Below, piece by piece: positions 1-6,528 of a stretch of 17,031 nucleotides of DNA. The position numbers and the translations under genes are program-made. The notes beneath the pieces were generated by a model. It was not told the origin of the DNA. It worked only from the letters and a program-made list of their open reading frames with translations, and searched no databases. The stretch's first letter is position 1. Each line of letters begins with the position of its first letter. The DNA comes from an uncultured Ruminococcus sp. (lineage in GTDB: Bacteria; Bacillota; Clostridia; Oscillospirales; CAG-382). Location of the stretch: the NCBI GenBank assembly GCA_902783535.1, contig CACZRJ010000041.1, positions 1-17,031 of the forward strand, written 5' to 3'.

Positions 1-63
1 TATCCCGATGATGAATACTTCTTTCTCAAACTCATTGACATGAGCCGCTCAAAGGATACGTAA
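1..63 (+). CDS. C-terminal end of an unidentified protein (cut by window edge)
   Basis: Frame 1 reads 20 codons without a stop and ends in TAA at 61-63 (peptide YPDDEYFFLKLIDMSRSKDT). I do not recognise the family from so short a piece. It would be convergent with the minus-strand operon whose terminator lies just beyond it, which is a sensible place for a gene end. The stretch is visibly richer in A and T than the genes that follow, which could mean a gene of different origin, but 63 bases is too little to judge. It could also be an open frame by chance. Confidence 0.3.
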   Translation, partial: YPDDEYFFLKLIDMSRSKDT

Positions 64-87
64 TCCCATCAAAATCTAGACTGACCC

Positions 88-143
88 AAAAAAAATCATA
101 ACAAACGACGGTTCCGGCCTGCTTCATGCAGGCTGGAACCGTC
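88..143 (-). terminator. Intrinsic terminator of the DUF2812-hprK-glcK-lon-engB-DUF4298 operon
   Basis: An inverted repeat with arms 107-122 and 128-143 (16 nt each, one non-Watson-Crick position at 116/134) encloses the five-base loop TTCAT. Read on the minus strand, the hairpin is followed by GTTTGTTATGA and then eight T residues (88-95). It lies 13 bases after the stop codon of the last operon gene. The plus-strand side is followed by a weaker T-rich stretch, so it may also stop transcription arriving from the left. Confidence 0.82.
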
Positions 144-156
144 ATCTTATTTTCGT

Positions 157-480
157 CTATTCGTCTTCTCCGGGCGTCCGGAACCGGTCGGTCAGTTCCT
201 TCAGCTCGTCGAGCAGATCCGTCAGACCGTCTTCCGACAGAACGCCTTTCTTCAGGTCCGCCGGGAGCAGTCCGTTCTCGTCCGCTTCGAAATCCTTCAT
301 CCAGTCGCCGGACTGCAGATACGTCTCCAGTTTCCGCGCGTTGTCCGTGATGTCCTCCATCAGGCTTCCGGCTTCCCGGATCTCGCGCAGCGTTCTGTCC
401 ATCAGTTCCTCGTAGTACGCGATCCGCGCGATCTGCTTCTTTCCCGCGGTCCGTTTCCTGTCCGTTCCTCCGTTCGCCAT
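157..480 (-). CDS. DUF4298 family small protein
   Basis: This 107-residue, charged, soluble protein resembles the DUF4298 family of short Firmicute proteins of unknown function. The family-like core is the C-terminal half: a helical heptad-like stretch (about residues 20-55), the segment W-x-x-DFEADE-x-G-LPxDLKxGVLSEDG (about 60-83), and a final Leu/Glu-rich helix. There is no signal peptide, membrane segment or catalytic motif. It is the last gene of the operon, 41 bases after the engB stop. The ribosome site is only moderate (AAGGCGG, 493-499, about 12 bases before the ATG). The family match is by recognition of the sequence pattern. The biochemical role is unknown, and its company with lon and engB does not define one. 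Confidence 0.75.
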   Translation of the reverse strand: MANGGTDRKRTAGKKQIARIAYYEELMDRTLREIREAGSLMEDITDNARKLETYLQSGDWMKDFEADENGLLPADLKKGVLSEDGLTDLLDELKELTDRFRTPGEDE

Positions 481-521
481 GACTGTTCACACCGCCTTCC
501 GTACGGATTGAAGTTTCGCTT

Positions 522-1142
522 TCAGCAGGACTCGCCGACGGCGTCGAGGATCCGTTTCCATAGCGCGTCCCGTCCTTCGCCCTTCAGCGAGGAATACAGA
601 ACGACTTCCGTGCCCGGCCGGAACGCCGGCTCGGAAAGCAGTTTTTCGGAAGCGCGTGCGAGTTCCGTCCTGTTCAGTTTGTCCGCTTTCGTCGCGACGA
701 CCAGATACGGGACCTGATAGAAGTCGAGATAGCGGAGCATCATCCGGTCGTCCTCCGTCAGACCGACTTTGCAGTCGACCAGCTGCAGGACCATGCGGAG
801 CGCAGGGTTGTCCCGGAAATACGTTTCCGTCAACGAAGACCACTTTTTGACGTCGTCCTTCGACCGTCGCGCGAACCCGTATCCGGGCAGATCCGTGAGG
901 ATCAGCTTCCCGTCCACGCGGTAGCAGTTCACCGTGACCGTCTTTCCGGGTTCTCCGGAAACGCGCGCGAGTTTTTTCCGCCCGATCAAAGAATTCACGA
1001 GCGAACTCTTTCCGACGTTGCTTCGCCCCGCGAAGGCAATCTGCGGCAAGCCGGACTTGATCAGCTGGGACGGAAGTCCCGCCGTCAGGATCAGTTCCGT
1101 ATTGTGCAGGTTCACCTGCCCGTATCTCATCTGCGCTTCCAT
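522..1142 (-). CDS. engB: EngB/YsxC ribosome biogenesis GTPase
   Basis: This 206-residue TRAFAC-class GTPase belongs to the family needed for late assembly of the 50S ribosomal subunit in the cytoplasm. Visible motifs are G1 GRSNVGKS (about 39-46), switch I EPGKT (about 64-68), G3 DLPGYG (about 83-88), G4 TKAD and G5 SSLKGEG near the C-terminus. Length is normal for the family. The switch I neighbourhood is GEPGKTVTVN where many homologues read TPGKTQ, a tolerable variation. The ATG follows an AGGTGA ribosome site that overlaps the lon stop codon (TAG), with only 8 bases between genes, so translation is probably coupled to lon. The lon-engB order is the same as lon-ysxC in B. subtilis. Confidence 0.95.
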   Translation of the reverse strand: MEAQMRYGQVNLHNTELILTAGLPSQLIKSGLPQIAFAGRSNVGKSSLVNSLIGRKKLARVSGEPGKTVTVNCYRVDGKLILTDLPGYGFARRSKDDVKKWSSLTETYFRDNPALRMVLQLVDCKVGLTEDDRMMLRYLDFYQVPYLVVATKADKLNRTELARASEKLLSEPAFRPGTEVVLYSSLKGEGRDALWKRILDAVGESC

Positions 1143-1150
1143 GCGTTCAC

Positions 1151-3499
1151 CTACGGGCGGATGGCCAGACGCACGACTTCGGACACGTCCTTGACAGGGA
1201 TCAGCTTCAGGTGTTCCCTCACCTCGCTGTCCAGGTCTTCGACGTCTCCCCTGTTGTCGAACGGGATGAGCACCGTGTCGCAGCCGTAACGGTAGGCGGC
1301 CATCGTTTTCTCGCGCAGCCCGCCGATCGGCAGAACGCGTCCCGTCAGGGTGATCTCGCCCGTCATCGCGACATTGCGCCGGACCGGTTTTCCGGTCAGT
1401 TCGCTGACCATCGCGGTGCAGAGCGTCACGCCCGCGGACGGCCCGTCCTTCGGAACGGCGCCTTCCGGAACGTGGATGTGCATGTCCTGTTTCGTATAGA
1501 AGTCGGGATTCACGCCGAGCTCGTCAGAATGCTTGCGGATATAGCTGACGGCGGCCTTCGCGCTTTCCTTCATGACGTCGCCGAGGTTTCCGGTCAGTTC
1601 CAGCTTTCCGGTGCCGGACATCGCAGTCGCCTCCACCTTGAGCAGTTCCCCGCCGACGGAGGTCCAGGCGAGCCCGTTCACGACGCCGACGGCGTCCTTG
1701 TCAGGCATGCGGTCCGGCGTGCGTTTGACCGGTCCGAGGAAGGTGCGGATGTTCCGCGCGGTCACGCGGACGGTTTCGCACTCGCCCGTAACGATCTTCT
1801 TCGCGGCTTTTCTGCAGAGAGAGCCGATCTCCCGCTCCAGATTCCTCACGCCGCTCTCCGCGGTGTACTGCGTGATCAGCATCTTCAGCGCGTCGTCGGT
1901 GAAGGAGATCTGTTCTTCCTTCAACCCGGTGTTCCTGCGCTGTTTCGGGATCAGATGGTTCTTTGCGATCGCAAGTTTCTCCGTGTCGGTGTAGCTGCCC
2001 ATCTCGATGACTTCGAGTCTGTCCAGCAGCGCCGGCGGAATGGGATCCGTCGTGTTCGCCGTCGCGATGAAGAAGACGCGGGACAGGTCGTAAGGCATTT
2101 CGATATAGTGGTCGCGGAAGGTGCAGTTCTGTTCGGAATCGAGCACCTCCAGCAGCGCGGACGCGGGGTCGCCGTGGATGTCGGACGCGAGTTTGTCAAG
2201 TTCGTCCAGCAACAGCACGGGATTGGAGCTTCCGGCGATCTTCAGAGCGTTGATGATCCTTCCGGGCATCGCCCCGATGTAGGTCTTGCGGTGGCCGCGG
2301 ATCTCCGCTTCGTCGCGGATCCCGCCGAGCGAGATCCTTGCGAAATTGCGGTTGGTCGCACGCGCGATGGAGCGCGCGACGGACGTCTTGCCGACGCCGG
2401 GAGGGCCGACGAGACAGAGGATCTGCCCCTTGACGTCCGGATTCAGACGGAGCACGGACAGGAACTCCAGAATCCGTTCCTTGACCTTTTCGATCCCGTC
2501 GTGGTCTTCGTCCAGCACTTTTTTCGCGACTTCCAGGTCCAGGCAGTCGTCGGTGAATGTATTCCACGGCAGTTCCAGACAGGTGTCCAGATAACTCTGG
2601 ATCACATTTCCTTCCGCCATGCCGTAAGGGATCTTCTGGAGTTTCGAATTCTCCTCCAGGAGCTTCTTTTCGACGTCCTTCGGCAGGTTCGCCGCCTTGA
2701 TCTTCGGCGCGTAATCGTCGTCGTCCTCTTCCGGGGCCTCGCCCTCGTCCATGCCGAGTTCGGCGCGGATGGTGTTCATCTGCTCGCGCAGATAGATCTC
2801 CCGCTGCCGTTTGGACAGCCGGTATCTGACTTGTCCCTGGATGGAGTTGTTCAATTCGAATTCGGCGATCTCATGGCCGAAGATGTCCGCGAGTTTTTTC
2901 GCGCGCCGGTTTCCGTCCGTTTCGAGGAAAACGGTCTTTCTGTCGTCGTAATTCGTCAGAAAATTGCTGGCGAGCAGGTCCGAGATCAGACCCGGGTCGT
3001 CGATGTTTTTCAGTTCGGAGATGACCTCTTCGGACGGATTCGGGATGTACTTCAGATAATCTTCGAAGACGCTCCAGACCAACCGGACGTCCTTCTTGTC
3101 TTCTTCAGGATTCGCATACGGGACCTGTCCGCACTCGCGGACGTCCGAAACATAGCCGAATTCGGTCGGTTCCGTATAGACCCGCTCGACGCGGCGGATC
3201 CCCTCCACCATCATCTGATAGTGGCCGTTCGTCAGCCGGAGAAGGTTGGAGACCTTCGCGAGCAGGGCGACGCGCAGCAGGGATCTGTCGGTGTCCCTGC
3301 CGTCGCCGTTCAGTCTCTTGACGGCGATGATGACGGGCATATCCTCGGACTGAGCCTTCTTCGCGGCCTGGATCTGTGGCTGCTGATCGATCTCGAAGCT
3401 GGTCACGATCCCCGGGAAAATGATCAGATTGTCGAGACATACGGTCAGGTAGCGCTCCGTATCGGGATATTCCGTATTCCGGTTTATTGTATTGGGCAT
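1151..3499 (-). CDS. lon: ATP-dependent protease La (LonA)
   Basis: This 782-residue soluble LonA protease unfolds and degrades damaged and regulatory proteins with ATP. In order it has the N-terminal LON substrate domain (about 15-205), a helical linker with an acidic insert EDDDDY (258-263), the AAA+ module with Walker A GPPGVGKT (365-372) and Walker B LLLDELDK (429-436), and the protease domain. The catalytic dyad is Ser688 in PKDGPSAG and Lys731 in GGLREK. Nothing is missing. The start has AGGAGAG (3511-3517) 11 bases upstream, just inside the 30-base gap after glcK. No CtsR- or CIRCE-like heat-shock operator is apparent there. The gene sits mid-operon behind carbon-metabolism genes, so basal transcription probably comes from the promoter at 6390-6419, although an internal promoter within glcK cannot be excluded. 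Confidence 0.98.
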   Translation of the reverse strand: MPNTINRNTEYPDTERYLTVCLDNLIIFPGIVTSFEIDQQPQIQAAKKAQSEDMPVIIAVKRLNGDGRDTDRSLLRVALLAKVSNLLRLTNGHYQMMVEGIRRVERVYTEPTEFGYVSDVRECGQVPYANPEEDKKDVRLVWSVFEDYLKYIPNPSEEVISELKNIDDPGLISDLLASNFLTNYDDRKTVFLETDGNRRAKKLADIFGHEIAEFELNNSIQGQVRYRLSKRQREIYLREQMNTIRAELGMDEGEAPEEDDDDYAPKIKAANLPKDVEKKLLEENSKLQKIPYGMAEGNVIQSYLDTCLELPWNTFTDDCLDLEVAKKVLDEDHDGIEKVKERILEFLSVLRLNPDVKGQILCLVGPPGVGKTSVARSIARATNRNFARISLGGIRDEAEIRGHRKTYIGAMPGRIINALKIAGSSNPVLLLDELDKLASDIHGDPASALLEVLDSEQNCTFRDHYIEMPYDLSRVFFIATANTTDPIPPALLDRLEVIEMGSYTDTEKLAIAKNHLIPKQRRNTGLKEEQISFTDDALKMLITQYTAESGVRNLEREIGSLCRKAAKKIVTGECETVRVTARNIRTFLGPVKRTPDRMPDKDAVGVVNGLAWTSVGGELLKVEATAMSGTGKLELTGNLGDVMKESAKAAVSYIRKHSDELGVNPDFYTKQDMHIHVPEGAVPKDGPSAGVTLCTAMVSELTGKPVRRNVAMTGEITLTGRVLPIGGLREKTMAAYRYGCDTVLIPFDNRGDVEDLDSEVREHLKLIPVKDVSEVVRLAIRP

Positions 3500-3529
3500 A
3501 AAACTGTTGACTCTCCTAAAATATGTTTG

Positions 3530-4480
3530 TTATCTCCCCAGCGCAGCCGCTCCGACGATGCCGGCGCGGTTGCCGAGTTTGGCGATCTTGATGATCGTCT
3601 TCTTTTCGCAGTCGCGCGAATACTGCTCCTTCTCGACGATGGCGCGGACCGGGTCGAGAAGATCGTCCTTCGCGTTGCTGACGCCGCCGCCGATGCTGAG
3701 CACCTCCGGCTGGAAAATGTTGATGAAATTGGTGATGCCGCACGCGAGATAGCCGACATAGGTCTGAATGACCTCCTTCGCGGCTTCGTCGCCCATGCGC
3801 GCAGCCTGGAAGGGCGTGCGTCCGTCCGCCTTCTCCGGATCGCCTCCGGTCAGCTGCCACATCAGCGAGTCCTTCCGCTCGAGCATCTTCTGCTTCGTCT
3901 GACGCATGAGCGCGGTCGCGGAGGCGTAGCATTCGAGACACCCTTTGCGTCCGCAGGAGCAGGGCAGGCCGTCGTGCACGATGACCATATGTCCCATCTC
4001 CGCGCCGGCGAAGTTGCATCCCGTCAGCACTTTGCCGTCGATGATGACGCCGCCGCCGACGCCGGTCCCCAGCGTGACGAAGACCGAGTCGCGGTATCCC
4101 TTCGCGGCGCCGAACACGGCTTCGCCTTTCGCCGCCGCGTTCGCGTCGTTGTCGATATAGATCTTTTCCACGCCGGTCAGCGCGGACAGTTTTTCCGCGA
4201 TCGGGAATTTGTATGTCGGGATGTTGCAGGAATAGACGATGACGCCGCGGTCGCTGTCGTTGATCCCCGGAGACGCGATGCCGATGTATTCGATGTCGGC
4301 GGTCGTCAGCCCGTATCCGCCGATCACTTTCCGGCAGAGATCCGCCATGTCCTGAACGATCCTGTCTCCCCCTTCGGTCAAGACCGTCGGGCAGCTGTCC
4401 TGATGCAGAATATTTCCGTCCCCGTCGCAGATGCCGGCTTTGATGGACATGCCTCCGAGGTCGATTCCGAGATAATACAT
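3530..4480 (-). CDS. glcK: ROK-family glucokinase
   Basis: This 316-residue cytoplasmic sugar kinase most likely phosphorylates glucose to glucose-6-phosphate with ATP. It has the N-terminal phosphate loop IDLGG (6-10), the glycine loop GTGVGGG (138-144), the presumed catalytic base Asp112 in IDNDANAAA, and the ROK zinc site His164, Cys174, Cys176 and Cys181 (pattern CxCGxxGC). The usual Thr of DxGGT is Met11 here, which I think occurs in some clostridial relatives. A ribosome site AGGAAG (4489-4494) lies 8 bases before the ATG. ROK proteins also include fructokinases, N-acetylmannosamine kinases and repressors. There is no N-terminal winged helix, so it is a kinase, and glucose is the best guess because it sits directly behind hprK. 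Substrate is inferred. Confidence 0.9.
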   Translation of the reverse strand: MYYLGIDLGGMSIKAGICDGDGNILHQDSCPTVLTEGGDRIVQDMADLCRKVIGGYGLTTADIEYIGIASPGINDSDRGVIVYSCNIPTYKFPIAEKLSALTGVEKIYIDNDANAAAKGEAVFGAAKGYRDSVFVTLGTGVGGGVIIDGKVLTGCNFAGAEMGHMVIVHDGLPCSCGRKGCLECYASATALMRQTKQKMLERKDSLMWQLTGGDPEKADGRTPFQAARMGDEAAKEVIQTYVGYLACGITNFINIFQPEVLSIGGGVSNAKDDLLDPVRAIVEKEQYSRDCEKKTIIKIAKLGNRAGIVGAAALGR

Positions 4481-4525
4481 GATTGTGCCTTCCTTTCTTC
4501 TTTCCGCCGCCGCAGGCGTACGGAC

Positions 4526-5470
4526 TTACTGCTGTTCCTTCTTTTCGTAGGACTCTTCCAGCCTTTTGGTGAATTCCTCGGCCGTATTGTATCCCATCTT
4601 CTTCTGACGGTTGTTCATGGCCGCGATCTCGATGATGACGGCCAGGTTCCTTCCGGGCCGGACCGGGATGGTCGTGCACGGGATCTTGAGCCCGAGAATG
4701 TCGGTATAATCCGTCTCGAGGCCGAACCGCTCGTACTGCTTTTCGGAATCCCACGGCTCGAACTGGATGCACAGGTCGACCTTCTCCGTTTCCTTGACGG
4801 CGCCCATGCCGAAGATCCTGCGGACGTCGACGATGCCGATGCCGCGGAGTTCGATATAGTGGCGGATGACGTCCGGCGCCGATCCGACGATGGATCTGTC
4901 CGACACCCGCTTCAGCAGGACGGCGTCGTCCGCGATCAGGCGGTGGCCGCGTTTGACGAGTTCGATCGCCGTTTCGCTCTTTCCGATGCCGCTTTCGCCG
5001 AGGATCAGAATGCCTTCGCCGTAGACTTCGACGAAGACGCCGTGCGTCGTGATCCTGTCCGCGAGTTCGACGTTCAGATATGCCGTCATGCCGGCGACGA
5101 GTCTGGACGTGTACATTTCCGTCGCATAGAGGGGCGTCCTGTATTTTTCCGCCGCACGAATCATTTCCGGCAGCGGCTCCTGCCCGGCCGTCACGACGAC
5201 CATGACCAGTTCGTGCGAGAAGAAATCCTCCATGGATTTCTCCAGCTTTTCCTTGTCCAGGGAATGCAGATAGCTGCTCTCCATGTTTCCGATGACCTGG
5301 ATGCGCTCGTTTTCAAAGTCCTTGTAGAACCCGGTCAGCGGGAGTCCCGGACGGGACAGGTCGGAGCGGAAGACCGTCCGCGTGGAAATATCCTCGGGGA
5401 CCCAGACGGGGTTCAGCCCGAATTCCTCCGCGATGTTCTTCACTACGACTGAGTATTTTGGCTTTTCCAT
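4526..5470 (-). CDS. hprK: HPr kinase/phosphorylase
   Basis: This 314-residue bifunctional enzyme phosphorylates and dephosphorylates Ser46 of HPr, the signal that lets CcpA mediate carbon catabolite control in Firmicutes. The N-terminal domain spans about 1-130. The catalytic domain has His143 (TTHGVFVEVYG), the P-loop GESGIGKS (158-165), the Asp pair 181-182 (LIADDAV), the HprK signature ELRGIGIVDVRRIFG (207-221), and the late conserved IPVRPGRN followed by KKMGYN. The reading frame begins inside the end of the DUF2812 gene, overlapping it by 28 bases. The ATG at 5470 is supported by GGAAGGAG (5481-5488) 10 bases upstream. glcK follows after 45 bases. The HPr and CcpA genes are not in this window. 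Confidence 0.98.
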   Translation of the reverse strand: MEKPKYSVVVKNIAEEFGLNPVWVPEDISTRTVFRSDLSRPGLPLTGFYKDFENERIQVIGNMESSYLHSLDKEKLEKSMEDFFSHELVMVVVTAGQEPLPEMIRAAEKYRTPLYATEMYTSRLVAGMTAYLNVELADRITTHGVFVEVYGEGILILGESGIGKSETAIELVKRGHRLIADDAVLLKRVSDRSIVGSAPDVIRHYIELRGIGIVDVRRIFGMGAVKETEKVDLCIQFEPWDSEKQYERFGLETDYTDILGLKIPCTTIPVRPGRNLAVIIEIAAMNNRQKKMGYNTAEEFTKRLEESYEKKEQQ

Positions 5471-6333
5471 GATTCGCTCTCTCCTTCCGTTTCCGCGATC
5501 CCGGCTTCCGGCTCCGGTTCCGCCGTCTCCGCTTCTGTTCGCGGGATGTCCTCCGAGGGATCGTTTTCATCCTCCGGACCGGCAAAGACGTTCTCCGGGA
5601 CGCCTTCCTCCGGCGGCCCTCCGGTCTCTTCCTCCGGAACGACGTCCATGTCCTCGTCGGATTCCGGCTCGGACGGCTTCATGCGCAACCAGCGCGCCCA
5701 TTCGGTTCCCCAGACGGCCGCAAGTGTCAAAAAGACGAGGAACAGCGGCGTCAGAACGGACACGACAGCGGTCGCGAGCGTGTTTCCGAGAAAGTGCCCG
5801 AACAGCAGGAAATAGTTGTATGCGACCAGCCACAGTCCGTAGACCAGGCGGAGCAGAAGATCCAGGATCGGGTTTTCGTTGCCTTTGAACGTCGGGATGG
5901 TGATCGTCAGCCCCTCGGATTCAAGGAACGGAACGGACTTGATGTGATATACGGCAAGCCCGGCGCAGATCAGGGCGAGGATCAGGAAGAACAGGAACGG
6001 GTTCCTGTAATGGGCCCGGTTTTTCTTCAGAGCCTTCTTCGACATGCTGCCGGGATGCTCGGAAACGAAATAAAGCCAGAGCGAACGCTGCGCGCAGACC
6101 GGCTCTCCCAGAGAGGCCTTTTCCAGGACGCGTTCCCGCGACTCCGGACTGTCGATCGCGCAGTCCTGCCATTCCATGGTATAGTTGAACGACTTCCCTT
6201 CCTCGACGGAAAAAGCATACTTCCGCCCATTGACGGCCCAGAGACGGTATCCTTTCCGCCCGAGCCCGTTCAGCCACTTCGTTTCGTGAACTGCGGAAAA
6301 AAAGTGTTTTGATTTTGTGACTCCGCCGGCCAT
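5443..6333 (-). CDS. DUF2812 domain membrane protein with acidic cytosolic-type tail
   Basis: This 296-residue protein is the first gene of the hprK operon. Residues about 8-95 resemble DUF2812 (H/KxF…xETKWLNGLGRKGYRLWAVNGRKYAFSVEE pattern), a domain usually found beside small PadR-type regulators and of unknown function. Hydrophobic segments lie at about 111-130, 157-180 and 184-208. The last 80 residues are a low-complexity tail rich in Glu, Pro, Ser and Asp. No regulator gene accompanies it here, which is unusual for DUF2812. The ATG has GGGAGG (6342-6347) 8 bases upstream, and the mRNA leader from the promoter is about 50 bases. The tail also carries the ribosome site and first 28 bases of hprK, so the two are likely translationally coupled. 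Topology and function are inferred. Confidence 0.8.
   Translation of the reverse strand: MAGGVTKSKHFFSAVHETKWLNGLGRKGYRLWAVNGRKYAFSVEEGKSFNYTMEWQDCAIDSPESRERVLEKASLGEPVCAQRSLWLYFVSEHPGSMSKKALKKNRAHYRNPFLFFLILALICAGLAVYHIKSVPFLESEGLTITIPTFKGNENPILDLLLRLVYGLWLVAYNYFLLFGHFLGNTLATAVVSVLTPLFLVFLTLAAVWGTEWARWLRMKPSEPESDEDMDVVPEEETGGPPEEGVPENVFAGPEDENDPSEDIPRTEAETAEPEPEAGIAETEGESESWKSQNTQS
5481..5488 (-). promoter_or_regulatory. Ribosome binding site of hprK inside the upstream gene
   Basis: GGAAGGAG on the minus strand, 10 bases before the hprK ATG, lies within the last codons of the DUF2812 gene. It fixes the hprK start and the 28-base overlap. Confidence 0.7.
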
Positions 6334-6389
6334 TCGCTCCGCCTCCCTGCCGCATCCGTCTCCGGAGCGGCGATTTTCTCCTGCTTTCT

Positions 6390-6419
6390 ATTATACACAA
6401 TATACCCGCCCTCTGTCAA
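6390..6419 (-). promoter_or_regulatory. SigA-type promoter of the hprK operon
   Basis: On the minus strand TTGACA (6414-6419) is followed after 18 bases by TATAAT (6390-6395), both exact consensus hexamers. The predicted start of transcription is near 6383, giving a leader of about 50 bases to the DUF2812 ATG. With such a strong core promoter the operon is probably expressed constitutively at a good level. Confidence 0.85.
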
Positions 6420-6432
6420 GCGGTTCGTGCTT

Positions 6433-6461
6433 CGGAATCGGCGATTCCGGCTTTGTTTTTT
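6433..6461 (+). other. Dyad-symmetric hairpin with T tract between the divergent promoters
   Basis: CGGAATC (6433-6439) and GATTCCG (6443-6449) form a perfect 7-bp dyad with a GGC spacer, followed on the plus strand by TTTGTTTTTT (6452-6461). It has the form of a short intrinsic terminator pointing right, yet no plus-strand gene precedes it. It may instead be an operator for a dimeric regulator, or it may shield the solute-binding protein promoter from stray upstream transcripts. Confidence 0.5.
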
Positions 6462-6465
6462 CCTC

Positions 6466-6480
6466 TTGCAACCGGATACG
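6466..6480 (+). promoter_or_regulatory. cre-like site overlapping the -35 element
   Basis: TTGCAACCGGATACG agrees with the cre consensus WTGNAANCGNWNNCW at every fixed position except the last (G for W). It covers the -35 hexamer of the solute-binding protein promoter, where a bound CcpA-HPr(Ser-P) complex would block RNA polymerase. A match of this quality can arise by chance in a window of this size, so the case rests on its position. Confidence 0.45.
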
Positions 6481-6494
6481 GAATGTGATAACAT
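6466..6494 (+). promoter_or_regulatory. Putative promoter of the solute-binding protein gene
   Basis: TTGCAA (6466-6471), a 17-base spacer and TAACAT (6489-6494) form a moderate SigA-type promoter. Transcription would start near 6501, about 28 bases before the ATG. It is weaker than the divergent promoter, as expected for a regulated gene. Confidence 0.55.
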
Positions 6495-6528
6495 GAGAAA
6501 GGAAAAAAAGATCATTAGGAGAGTGGAT

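Noticed and set aside
1211..5452. A 1413-codon plus-strand open frame antisense to lon, glcK and hprK
   Set aside because: It runs through three clearly recognised minus-strand genes. Its Asp/Arg/Val-rich composition is what the antisense of GC-biased codons gives, it shows no family motif, and it ignores the gene boundaries.
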